From Rebecca billardiae RCC1528 (taxonomy: Eukaryota; Haptophyta): a DNA stretch of 64,000 bases. This document shows positions 53,588-62,594 of this stretch, piece by piece; the first letter of the stretch is position 1; the number at the start of each line of letters is the position of its first letter. The notes under the pieces are model-generated. The model was not told the DNA's origin. It saw only the letters and a program-made list of their open reading frames with translations, and made no database searches. The DNA lies in contig OZ251235.1 of NCBI GenBank assembly GCA_965240325.2, positions 744,001-808,000 on the forward strand, written 5' to 3'. A program made the translations under genes and the position numbers.

Positions 53588-55768
53588 CTACGCCGTACGC
53601 TGCAGCGGTAATGGTTGCGGTCCGCACGCAGACAGAGGACCCATCAGCCGATCCACCAGAGCACTCTCGACGGCAGCCCCGCTGCAGGGTGGCAGCTCAG
53701 CGGTGCCCGATGCCATGGTTTCGCCGTTGAAGCGATCGCCAGCACCGGCTGCCCAGCTCCGATCGCTGCCACCATCCGCAGCGCACAGCTGCCAGTAGGA
53801 GGGCGCTGGTCGCATGACGTCAAATGTGCGCAGTGCAAGAATGAGATCGTGCACGCGCGCGTTGAAGCGAGCATACGCGCTCGCAGCGCAAGCTTGCGCT
53901 CGCGCCTGGCCGGCGTCGGGCACGTCAGCGCGCGAGAGCGCAGAGCTTAGCCGGCTGACGAGCGCTTTCGCCGCAAGGACCATGCGCTGCCACATGCTCG
54001 TCTTGCAAGGGTCGTCGCCCGGGTGCTGCAACGTCCAATGGTTTGCCCAAGTGTGCGGGTCCTCGAGCGGGTGAGCAATGACGCACCCTGGGAGCATGGC
54101 CAGGAGCTCAGGGAGAAACATCCAGTACGGAGACACGAGCGCGCGCGGCTGTGCACGCGCGATTCGTGCGAGCAGCTTGAGCGCACCCTTGTAGGCGGTG
54201 TTGGACATGCAGCTGCGCGCCTTGCCGACTGCGAGGACGCACGCCTCCACGTCATCACCACCGTGATCGCGAAGCAGCTCGATCAGCTTTTGGTGGTTCT
54301 CCTGCGCGTTCGTTGTGACGTGGCACGACTCGTTGGTTCCATGCAGCGTGCGGACACCTTGTGCGCAGAGCACGTCTCGGAGGCGGGCCACGGCAGCGCC
54401 GCCAGGTGCAGCGCTCAAGGTCACTGCAGCATGTGGCACTGGGTCCACCCCTGCAGCTGGCTCGAGCGTCGGGGCAGAGGGAGCAGCCGGTGCCGAGAGC
54501 GCACCGACGCATGCAGACAGGCCACCAATGAGGTACTGGCGGGCAGGAGCCCGAGTCCCAGGCGGGATGTCGACGCCGACGTGCTTGCCACATGCACCAC
54601 GGCTGGCTGGATGAGGCTCTGCGAGCTTGCGCTCGCACGCTGGCAGAGCTGCTCCACCGCCAGCCCTCGCCAGCGCGGAGCGCCGGAGCGCCAGGACCTT
54701 GGTGGTGACTCGCTTGGTATCCACGACGTTGGCCCGCTTGAGGATGAAGTCCTGATGCTTGGTGAGCTCGCCGTACACCTTGCGATGATACGGTGAGTTC
54801 GCCACCTTGGCGAACCACCCAGACTCGCTCGACGCGCGGTAGTGGTGTGTGGCGAGCACGAGTATCTCGGCCTGGCTGTCGTCCGTCACGGTGGTCATAT
54901 CTTGCACCTCGTCATCTGACTCACGTGCGCGCACCTGCAGCCTGCCATAGTGCATTGTGCACTGGCGCGATCCCGGCAAGACCTTGGGCGAATGGATGCC
55001 GAGGCCGGAGGCGTTCAGGTACACGAAATGGCCAGACTCGTCCAAGATGCGCTGCTCGGCATGCGCCGGCACGCGCGAAAGTCGCACCGCGTACTTGTTC
55101 TCGATCTGGACCTTGCTGGTACCCCAGCGCTGCGCCGTGTGGCGCTTGAGGTTGCCCGGCAGCCCTGGCCTGTCGCGGAGCAGCATCTTGCCCGCGAGCG
55201 GCTCCCGCCTGCGCACTCGCTCGACGACACGCCCACACGGCTCCGCGCGCATGTCAAGCCCCCAGAAGATGAGCCATGGAGCAGAGACCAGGTCGCAGCC
55301 CGCGAGCTCGCTTGCGAGCAACGACGCGATCGTGCGCGAGGGGCACACCCGACTCACGATGAACTCGTCAATGTCGACGACGATGAGCCACTCAAACCTG
55401 TCGAGGGCGCGCACCCGCTCGAGGGCCGCAGAGTACAGCTCCAGCTGGCGTGGCAGCCAGCTCCGTCGTAGTGGAGACACGAGGTCCGGCGACCTCCAAA
55501 CCGTCAGCAGATCCGACGCCATGCACGTGACGATCCGCTCCAGGCCATCTGTGGACCGATCATCCACGAGGAAGGCGTGCTGCACACCCTGGCTGGCGTA
55601 GTGCTCGACCCACTCGCGCACGATGTCGGCCCGATTGCGAACAACCGCCAACACGGCAACAGACGCCGCGGGCCCCTCCACCCACGTGGTGTTGCAGCGC
55701 TCGGGCGGCGGCGTCCTGACGCCCGCGGCCCCGAGGGCGCTGACGACGAGACAGCTGAACGCCAGCAT
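53588..55768 (-). CDS. GT92-like (DUF23/GT2_4) glycosyltransferase with a C-terminal extension
   Basis: Single exon of 726 aa from the ATG at 55768. A short hydrophobic start (MLAFSCLVVSALGAAG) is a signal peptide or anchor. Residues about 35-330 match the GT92/GT2_4 group: VVRNRADIVREWVEHYASQG, then FLVDDRSTDG, the metal-binding WLIVVDIDEFIV (D-x-D at 132-134), and late HHYRASSESGWFAKV, which corresponds to the family's H-Y-x-x-[KR]-S-x-x-[DE]. Such enzymes transfer hexoses to glycans in the Golgi. After a Pro/Ala-rich linker (about 400-470) a second region of ~250 aa follows (RTLHGTNESCHVTTN, LVSPYWMFLPELLAM) that I do not recognise. It might be a second glycan-modifying domain. The sugar specificity is unknown. 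Confidence 0.78.
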   Translation of the reverse strand: MLAFSCLVVSALGAAGVRTPPPERCNTTWVEGPAASVAVLAVVRNRADIVREWVEHYASQGVQHAFLVDDRSTDGLERIVTCMASDLLTVWRSPDLVSPLRRSWLPRQLELYSAALERVRALDRFEWLIVVDIDEFIVSRVCPSRTIASLLASELAGCDLVSAPWLIFWGLDMRAEPCGRVVERVRRREPLAGKMLLRDRPGLPGNLKRHTAQRWGTSKVQIENKYAVRLSRVPAHAEQRILDESGHFVYLNASGLGIHSPKVLPGSRQCTMHYGRLQVRARESDDEVQDMTTVTDDSQAEILVLATHHYRASSESGWFAKVANSPYHRKVYGELTKHQDFILKRANVVDTKRVTTKVLALRRSALARAGGGAALPACERKLAEPHPASRGACGKHVGVDIPPGTRAPARQYLIGGLSACVGALSAPAAPSAPTLEPAAGVDPVPHAAVTLSAAPGGAAVARLRDVLCAQGVRTLHGTNESCHVTTNAQENHQKLIELLRDHGGDDVEACVLAVGKARSCMSNTAYKGALKLLARIARAQPRALVSPYWMFLPELLAMLPGCVIAHPLEDPHTWANHWTLQHPGDDPCKTSMWQRMVLAAKALVSRLSSALSRADVPDAGQARAQACAASAYARFNARVHDLILALRTFDVMRPAPSYWQLCAADGGSDRSWAAGAGDRFNGETMASGTAELPPCSGAAVESALVDRLMGPLSACGPQPLPLQRTA

Positions 55769-57657
55769 GGCGTCCCGCGTCCGCAGAATCCACCCCTTTC
55801 ACAGCGGCGCCGAGCGTCGAGCGAGCTACAGGATCACTCGGAGGATCGACCACGACAATCGATCAATCTCAAATCATCGAACCTCTTCGCCGAATCGCCC
55901 TTCGCCAAATAAATCGCCATCCCCTTCGCCTTGTCAGTCGATCCAACGCCCGGTCCAGCTGCAGCTGCGCGGACGGCCCCGTTGCCAAGACATTCGTGGC
56001 GCCCGTCGCACGCGCTCGTCTGCGGCGGTTGACGTGGCCGCGGTGACGGCGCATAGTGGTCACCCCCTCAAACACGCGTAAGGGACGTCCGGCTCGGTAG
56101 ATGTGTGCCGCCTCTGCCTCTTCTCACTGTACGCACCACTCGACATGCCACCCGCCGCCAATGCCAACCGTTGCCCACCGCGTCCGCTTCTCTCCGCGGC
56201 ATACGCTCGAGTCGTGCCTTGGACCAGTGCGCATGGGGCTAGCGTAGACAAGTACTTACAGCCTTACTATCTAGGAAGCCCACGCCTGGCACTTGCAGCA
56301 CCTCCGGTGCGATTAAATTGAAGCGCCGCCGCCGCCGCCGCGGGCAGCCGTTTTGGCAAACGTTGAGCTGAAGCGAACGCATTGATGCGAAGTAACACAG
56401 TAACCACGTGCGCAGAAGAGGCCAATGAGCCTAGCCATGAGGGTCAGAAGCGGAGCCAATTGCTACACGCCCTGCCCGTCTCGCGCACCGTCGCACCGCG
56501 GCCAGGCATTTCCGCCACGAGCACACGCAGCAGAGTGAGGCTGCGCGCACCACTACAGTCTATTCACTCTACAGTACCAGGCGCGGCGGTCGAGGCGGCC
56601 GGGCCGTCGCGGCCGAGATCGAGTCCTAAGCCGGCCTCCGACCGAAGGCGACAGGATGATCCAGTGCCCGTTATACCGTATTCATTCTTGATTAATACTA
56701 TATATATAGTTCATTTTGTCATATAGTTAAATTCATCGACTCTCTGAGTGCGTGGACAGACGCGGAATCAGGCCGAGCCCGAGCCCGGCTGCGCCCTCAT
56801 CAGCCTGTGTCTTTTAAAAATCACATAGAATTAGTCAGCAGGCTGCAGGGCCAGGTTCAGGTTGCGGCACGGGCAATGCGGGGCGGTTCGGCCTTCGGGC
56901 ATTGTGAGTGTGACGAAGCCTGCTCTGTGGCTCAGTGAGTCCGCTCACGAGCCGAGCCGCCGCACCACTCACCAGCGGGCTCGCGGACCGCGGGGAGTCC
57001 GTAGAGGGGTCAGAGCCCCACTGGGGGATGCGTGGCCCAAAATCCAACTTCCTGTCGTCTTGAGATGAGGCTCTCAAACTTCGGGATGTCAATATTCGCC
57101 TGAAATGAGCTGGGGTCACGCTGACAAGTTTTGCGAAAAAATGCCACATATTAGAGATATACGACCTCAATCTCGACGCGATCTCTGCAACATTAGTAGG
57201 GGAGATACACGATCTCCCAGGCGATAGTCTCGCTATTTGCACCAGAATCGCACCGTCTAGATCACATTTTGGCAGTCTGAAATTGGCACAGGCGGATTCT
57301 ACACCCTGGAATTAAGCCTTAACGCCTACTAACTAGTTCGCCCAAGTAAATACCCGTGTGATAGTTCATGCTAAGAGATTTCGGGAGATTGTGGCTTCCG
57401 AGAGTGTAACGGTCGGAGCTCTGACCCCACTACTCTAGGGAGTCCGCGCGGGCGGGCCGCGGCCGGCCGGCTAAACCGTCAGACTAGACCATCAACGATG
57501 GCGCCCCCTGGTAGTCAGGCTTCAGCAGGCGACGATGCCGCTGACTCAATGCAAAGACTGAGGCTCTGAGCAGTGCTGCAGCCTGTGACGCGCGCGCCGT
57601 CAACTGACTGTCAAGCCGCGGCTGTCGCGGCATGTGCCACATCGAAGCGTGTCCCAT
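55769..57657. other. 1.9 kb gene-free stretch
   Basis: No convincing gene between divergent-to-tandem neighbours. It holds the promoter side of the glycosyltransferase gene, a short AT run (about 56697-56710), and a pair of imperfect inverted segments sharing GGGTCAGAGC(C/T)CC (about 57014 and, inverted, 57412-57425) that enclose a less GC-rich 400 bp. The latter could be a small MITE-like element, but the arms are poor. Confidence 0.4.
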
Positions 57658-58383
57658 CTACGACTGGGCAGAGTCGTCACCGGTGGCTGCACCGGCAGGC
57701 GAGCTGCCAGTCTCGCCATCGAGTAAGTGTTGCTCAATCAGCGGGAACATTTGAGGCCAGCGGCCGGCCGTCCAGATGTCCGCAACAAGCCCACGTGTGC
57801 GCTCGCTGCTCAGCCAGGGCACCGTCTCCTCCTCGTACGCCGCAAGTCGGCTCTCAAAGACGTCGAGCGCGTCATCGGGATGTGCACGGCCGGCGGCGGA
57901 CGAGCCACAGCATTCGGTGACGGCTGGCAGGCGCGACCCGTCGCCCAGAACGATCTCCTCGTCGTACAGCCCGGAGTCGCAGCTGGGACACACAGCGCGC
58001 TGAGCAATTGATGCGCGCATGTGCGATGGCCGACCGCGCAGATGAAGGATCTGGGAAACGTCGGCGTGTCGCTTGAGGTGCTGCCACTGCTGCGCGTTGC
58101 GTGGATAGCCGGAGATCACCAGGCTCGCGCGCGGCGCGCGGCTGCGCTGCGCCCACAGCTGATCCAGCAGGGGGGCGACCAGCCGGGTCGGCAACAGGGC
58201 ACCACGGTGCGCCTGCATGTGCGACCCAATCTGGACGCCGAGCGCCGTCTGGTGGCGCACTTCGAGGTCGATCAGCCGACAGATCGACACGTGCTCCGCA
58301 CCCAGCCGCCCGGCAAGTAGGCGGCCGATCGTGTGCGCGTCCGTGCCTGGCGTGCCAACGATGGCCAGGCGCCGGGCCGCCAT
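57658..58383 (-). CDS. Adenylate-kinase-like protein with degenerate P-loop
   Basis: Single exon of 241 aa from the ATG at 58383, a normal length for the long-LID adenylate kinases. The overall AK pattern is present: start RRLAIVGTPG, LPTRLVAPLLDQLW, SGYPRN (matching G-[FY]-P-R), LHLRG, a zinc-type LID starting RAVCPSC and closing TECCG, and DDALDVFESRLAAYEEET (matching the D-D...R-L-x-x-Y-x-x-x-T). But the P-loop reads GTPGTDAHT where active enzymes have GGPGSGKGT, so the phosphate-binding Lys and two glycines are lost. Loss of catalysis or a structural/nucleotide-sensing role is inferred. There is no clear targeting leader. Confidence 0.75.
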   Translation of the reverse strand: MAARRLAIVGTPGTDAHTIGRLLAGRLGAEHVSICRLIDLEVRHQTALGVQIGSHMQAHRGALLPTRLVAPLLDQLWAQRSRAPRASLVISGYPRNAQQWQHLKRHADVSQILHLRGRPSHMRASIAQRAVCPSCDSGLYDEEIVLGDGSRLPAVTECCGSSAAGRAHPDDALDVFESRLAAYEEETVPWLSSERTRGLVADIWTAGRWPQMFPLIEQHLLDGETGSSPAGAATGDDSAQS

Positions 58384-58712
58384 GCTTGCGCCACTGAGTG
58401 CTGCTGCGTGAAAAATTCGTCGATTCGATCACGTGCGCGGAAGCTGAGCGACCGGAACGACTCATGGGTCCGGATTCGATCAGATTCCTGCTATGGTATC
58501 ATTACTTCATTGGTTGGGAGTCCGGGCCGCTCGGCTCGGGGTAAGTAAAGTCCCCCACACGGACGCTCTCAGATCAGGCTCCAAGCTCACAAGATGCAGC
58601 GAGATTCCCTAAGGTTTCAGGCTGGCGTTGCAACTTTTCTATGAATGATAGATCCACCATTACGACTCAAGCAGAGTTGTGGCCTATTTGACAATTGTCC
58701 CAACCGACACCC
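58384..58712. promoter_or_regulatory. Divergent upstream region of the kinase-like and GAF-like genes
   Basis: About 330 bp between two divergent starts, less GC-rich in the middle (58480-58690). No specific element is recognised apart from an ATTGG at about 58510. Confidence 0.4.
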
Positions 58713-59921
58713 ATGTGCTCGGAAAGGTTCCGCGAGAGAGCTTCACCCGGTAGGCTGCCCGCCGACCGGATGCACGGCGAGGTTCCCGCGATGCTGCTGT
58801 CCGATATCGCGAACGGGGAAGCGCTGGGCAAGGCCGGCGGGTGCGTCCAGCTGCCACGGCGCTCGCGCGATGGCGATGCATCGCGCACCGTTGGAGACCT
58901 TGCCGGCATGGCGCTCATCAATCGGCCGGCTACGGGCGCAGCGGCTGCAACGATTGTGCCCCTCCGCTCCTACTCGCTGAGCGACATGCAGTCTTTGGAT
59001 CACGGCTCGGAGCAGAACTCCGTCGAGCAAGGCGCGGTGCAGTCTTTCCTGCTCTACGTGTCAAGGATGCTGGCCATGGACATCGGCGAGCTGTGGACGG
59101 TCGACGTCGGGTCGTCGCTGCAGATGACCAAGCTCTACATCGAGCCCAACTTCTACGAGCAGCACGCGCACCGAATCGTGTACCCGGACGGGGATCCGCG
59201 CAGCAACCCCGCGGCGCAGCACCGTCACTCGCGCGCGTTGTGTCGCGAGAGCCTCGCGAGCGGCGAGCCTCTCTGGCTCGATGTGAGCAACATGCAGCTC
59301 GGCCCAGCTGCGGCCGCGGAGAAGGGCAGCGGCGACATCGGGCACCGCGCGGAGCTGCCGCTGCGCACGGCGGTGGTGATCCCGTTCACGACGCATCCGT
59401 CGCTGCAGGGGAAGCCAGTCCTCGCGCACCGCCAGCCGTCGGGCGGCGCCACCTCCATCCTCGTGCTCTACTCGCAGCGCCACCTGCCCCGGCCGTCGGA
59501 GCTCGCCATGGACACCATCACGTCCTTTACGCGCGCGGTCGCGACGCAGGGGTCGATGATGCGCATGCTGAGCCAGCTGAACATGCGGATCGACGCGGAG
59601 CCCAAGTCGACCGCCTCCGTCAGCGATCGGCTCGGGCTGACCCCATCGTCCTCGTTCCCCTCGGACCTGCACGCGCTCGAGCGGCGGGCGGGCAAACTGA
59701 GCAGCCTCACTAGGCAGGGCGGCCTCACGAGGCAGGCGTACAGCGTGCAGTCGCTCAGCTCCATGCCCGGCGCGAGCTCGCCGCCGCCGACGCCCACGGA
59801 GGCGCCGAACGCGCCCAGGCCAGCCCCTGCGGCGCGCAGCACCTTTGCGCAGCGCCGCATGCGCCAGATGCTGGAACAGGAGCCAGGCGGCGCGGCACTG
59901 GTTGCGGCCACGACGAATTGA
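58713..59921 (+). CDS. GAF-like domain protein of unknown function
   Basis: Single exon; the ATG at 58713 gives 402 aa, and a second in-frame ATG at 58770 is also possible. Residues about 110-300 resemble a GAF domain: a helix SFLLYVSRMLAMDIGELWTV, strands with LYIEP, SRALCRESLASGEPLWLDV, then RTAVVIPFTT and SILVLYSQRHLPRPSELAM, which fit the usual end of a GAF sensor (…[VI]xxPl…GVL.l.s...  ). The rest is Ser/Pro-rich and probably disordered; the C-terminus has a basic helix (FAQRRMRQMLEQE). GAF domains bind small ligands or chromophores. There is no visible output domain. Its 3' end faces the OTUD6 gene. Confidence 0.6.
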   Translation: MCSERFRERASPGRLPADRMHGEVPAMLLSDIANGEALGKAGGCVQLPRRSRDGDASRTVGDLAGMALINRPATGAAAATIVPLRSYSLSDMQSLDHGSEQNSVEQGAVQSFLLYVSRMLAMDIGELWTVDVGSSLQMTKLYIEPNFYEQHAHRIVYPDGDPRSNPAAQHRHSRALCRESLASGEPLWLDVSNMQLGPAAAAEKGSGDIGHRAELPLRTAVVIPFTTHPSLQGKPVLAHRQPSGGATSILVLYSQRHLPRPSELAMDTITSFTRAVATQGSMMRMLSQLNMRIDAEPKSTASVSDRLGLTPSSSFPSDLHALERRAGKLSSLTRQGGLTRQAYSVQSLSSMPGASSPPPTPTEAPNAPRPAPAARSTFAQRRMRQMLEQEPGGAALVAATTN

Positions 59922-60341
59922 TTCATGGCCGCGCATTCACGCGCATCAATTGTTGTGCCCGGTGTCGCGTGAGTTCGCCTGCCTGAGCTGTGTGCGTCCC
60001 TTATTCTTAGTAAACTGTTGAGAGATCGTCCTCGGAGCAGACTCGGATCGGCGCGCGGCAATAAGTGTCAAAAACGCCGCGGCGCCGGCGGCCGCCGGCG
60101 GGCCGCGCCAGCATTGATGGATTCGCACCGCGAATTATTGACAGCATCTGATAGCGAGATTGATTTGAGAATTGATTCGGTCGCCGGTGGGCGCTGGCAC
60201 CGGGCACCGGCGCCGCCGCGCCGCCGGCTGCGGCCTGACTGGCTTCGGCGTCCCGCGGTCGCACGGTCCGGTCTGACTCCGCCGTGTGCAAGCGCGCAAT
60301 GAGTCTGCGGGCCGGCCGCGGGAACGGGCGATGCGATGCGT
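59922..60341. other. Gene-free spacer with dispersed repeat copy 3
   Basis: About 420 bp between convergent genes. Holds the inverted copy of the dispersed repeat (59973-60016) and a GCC/GGC-rich stretch (60060-60112). Confidence 0.45.
59973..60016 (-). repeat. Dispersed 44-46-bp repeat, copy 3 (inverted)
   Basis: Reverse complement of copies at 18780 and 20945, about 40 kb away. It begins (minus strand) AGTTTACTAAGAATAAGGGA and ends GCAGGCGAAC. Confidence 0.85.
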
Positions 60342-61229
60342 TCACTGCTCATCAAGCGGCTGCACCGCGTTGTAATGCTCGCCCAGCCCGAACGCGTGCT
60401 GGTGGAAGGCGAGCTCGATGGTGGGCGTACTCTGGGCGGCTGCGCTGCCATCGCTCATCACCAAAGGCGGCGCACCGACTGTGTGCACACGGATCGGGCG
60501 GCCCAGGACGGTGGCGAGCGCGCGTATCTCCATCTGCCCGCCCCACGCAGCCGTCGACGCCATCTCCTTGCAGTACGCCTCGAACGTCGGCGCCGTGTCC
60601 GTCGGCTCGAAGAAGGGCTCGAAGTCCGGGGCGTGCGCTCTCGCGTGCTCCACGGCACGCCGCCGCAGGTCCCACACGGGCGCGTCATCTGTGGCGGCGG
60701 CCTTGGGCGTCTCCAGCTGGCACGCGACCGCGCGAAAGAGGCAGTGCCCGTCCGCCGCCACCTCACGCACGCCCAGTCCCAGTGGTGCGAGCTGCGCTCG
60801 GAGGGCCGCGTCCTCCTCTGCGCGCCGGTCAGGCCCGGCATTCTGCCGAGCCTCGGCCATCCGGGCCTCGCGCTCGGCTTCTTCGCGCTGCTTTTTCGCG
60901 CGCCGCTGCTGGGACTTGCCCTTGACCTTGCGCTGCCCATCCTCACTCGCATCCGCGCCCGCATCGCGCTCGCGGGCGTGCCGCTCTAACAGCTCATTCT
61001 CAAGCTGCCCGATTTGGATGGCGACAGCCGCGCGCTCCGCCTTGCCCGCGGCCTTCTTCATCGCGCGCACGCGCTCCCTGAGCTCGACCTTCTCGCGCGC
61101 ATGGCGCTGCACCATGCTCTCCCCAGCCGACGCGGCAGGCTCGCCCGCGTCCGCCCCCTCGTCCTCGTCACCAAAGGTGAAGGCTGCGAGCACATCCTCC
61201 AGGTTCGTGTCGCCCTCAGCGTCCGCCAT
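60342..61229 (-). CDS. OTU-domain deubiquitinase (OTUD6-like)
   Basis: Single exon of 295 aa from the ATG at 61229 (the frame runs further up but without ATG). OTU enzymes are cysteine proteases that remove ubiquitin. The N-terminal half is a charged coiled coil with KSQQRRAKKQRE, as in OTUD6A/B. The OTU core starts near 145: VAADGHCLFRAVACQLE gives the catalytic Asp (~160) and Cys (~163), then YCKEMASTAAWGGQMEIRALA, which is the conserved W-G-G-x-x-E-[LI]-x-A-L-[AS] motif, and the closing GEHYNAV with the catalytic His (~285). All triad residues are present, so it should be active. It is head-to-head with the Derlin gene, 119 bp apart. Confidence 0.93.
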   Translation of the reverse strand: MADAEGDTNLEDVLAAFTFGDEDEGADAGEPAASAGESMVQRHAREKVELRERVRAMKKAAGKAERAAVAIQIGQLENELLERHARERDAGADASEDGQRKVKGKSQQRRAKKQREEAEREARMAEARQNAGPDRRAEEDAALRAQLAPLGLGVREVAADGHCLFRAVACQLETPKAAATDDAPVWDLRRRAVEHARAHAPDFEPFFEPTDTAPTFEAYCKEMASTAAWGGQMEIRALATVLGRPIRVHTVGAPPLVMSDGSAAAQSTPTIELAFHQHAFGLGEHYNAVQPLDEQ

Positions 61230-61348
61230 TGCCCTGACCGCAAGCGTCGCCACGTGTCGCCGTCACTCGCCGACAATCAGCGGACCGGATTCGCCCGTCG
61301 TCGCTCGACTGCCGTCAGCTCGTCCCATCTCGGGGCTGCGTCGGAAGG

Positions 61349-62136
61349 ATGGGACGGCAGCGCGCCGCTCGGGGCGTGGGGGCGCTTCTCCTAGCGGTGC
61401 TCCTTGCCGCTACGCAGCTGAGCGTAGCGTCTGCACATGCCCCGTCGCCTCTCCTGCGCACTCACGGCGCAGGCACACGTGCGCGCGCGCTCGGGCAGCG
61501 GGGAGAAGACCGAGCCGTGTCGGCCCTGGCTGGCCGCCTGCGTGGCGGCAGGAGTATGGAGGAGCTCACAGAGAAGGCGAAGGCCTCGTTCCTCTCCATC
61601 ACCCCCGTCGTGCGCGCATGGCTCGTCGGCATGGTCGTGCTGACGCTCGGCTTTGCGCTGGGTGCGCTCCCGCCTGAGCTGCTGCAGCTCGACTGGGCGG
61701 CGTCGACACGCGGGCTGCAGCTGTGGCGGCCGTTCACCGGCGCGCTCTTCGTGGGCCAGCTCAACCCGTCCATCCTGATGCGCTGCTACTACTGGCTCAT
61801 GTATGGGCAGGAGCTCGAGCGCGCGCTCGGCACGGCCGACTTTGCGCGCGCGATGCTCACGCTGCTCTGCCTGCTGTCGTACGTGGCGAAGCTGCTCTCG
61901 TGGCCGTTCGTCGCGGACGCGCTGATCATGGCGCTCACCATGATCTCGACGCGCATGCGCCCCTCCGAGCGCGTCTCCCTCTTCGGCATCCCGCTGAAGA
62001 ACAAGTACCTGCCTTTTGTGATGGTGGTCTCCAACTACATTGCGCAGCAGAAGCCACCCGTGCAGGACGCGGCGGGCATCGTCGTGGGCTACGCGTGGAG
62101 CGTGCTGGCCAAGCTGCACGAGCGCGAGCTCGTCAT

Positions 62137-62171
<35 letters not shown>

Positions 62172-62287
62172 GCGAAGGCGGGAAGCCGGACGCCGAGGGC
62201 GAGCAGGCAGCGGCCGAGAAGCCGAAGAAGGCGACAGGGCCGCGGCGTCGGCGCTCAGGCTCCATCGTCAAGGACGAGCAGCGCTGA
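61349..62287 (+). CDS. Derlin (DER1) with bipartite plastid-type leader, candidate symbiont ERAD (SELMA) sDer1
   Basis: Single exon of 312 aa from the ATG at 61349. The first ~30 residues (VGALLLAVLLAATQLSVASA) are a signal peptide, followed by ~40 residues rich in Arg, Ala, Ser and Gly with few acids, ending in RLRGG (63-67), like a transit-peptide region. A Derlin body starts at about 70: ITPVVRAWLVG, TLGFALGALPPELLQLDW, then LWRPFTGALFVG (the conserved W-R-x-x-[TS]-x-F of Derlins), YWLMYGQELE, and further helices to about 245. Ordinary ER Derlins lack such a leader. In algae with red-derived secondary plastids, a second, leader-bearing Derlin (sDer1) sits in the second outermost plastid membrane and helps import proteins. 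A Gly-Ala repeat (62139-62168) and a basic tail finish the protein. Confidence 0.82.
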
Positions 62288-62594
62288 CGCGCCACCAGCC
62301 GGACTCTGGGGGCTTGCGACTGGGGCGCGGACCGTCACCACGCCCTCGCTCGCTGCGACGCACGCTCGGCGCCATCGACGCGCTTGACCGATCTCTCGCC
62401 TACAAGCACGCCACTGCGCCGCACATCACTTACAGACTGACTCGTCGGACTCATCACATGCGACAGCAGTGAGCAGACGCAGGCCAGCAAGGGCCACGGG
62501 CCCCCGGTGCGCGGCCTGCTGTGACGGCTGACGGCCTCGTCGTAATCACGCGTTGATGGCAGATATGGACTACCACCGGGGCCGAATTGACGAG
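62288..62594. other. Gene-free spacer between convergent genes
   Basis: About 307 bp joining the 3' ends of the Derlin and sulfotransferase-like genes. Nothing is recognised in it. Confidence 0.4.
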
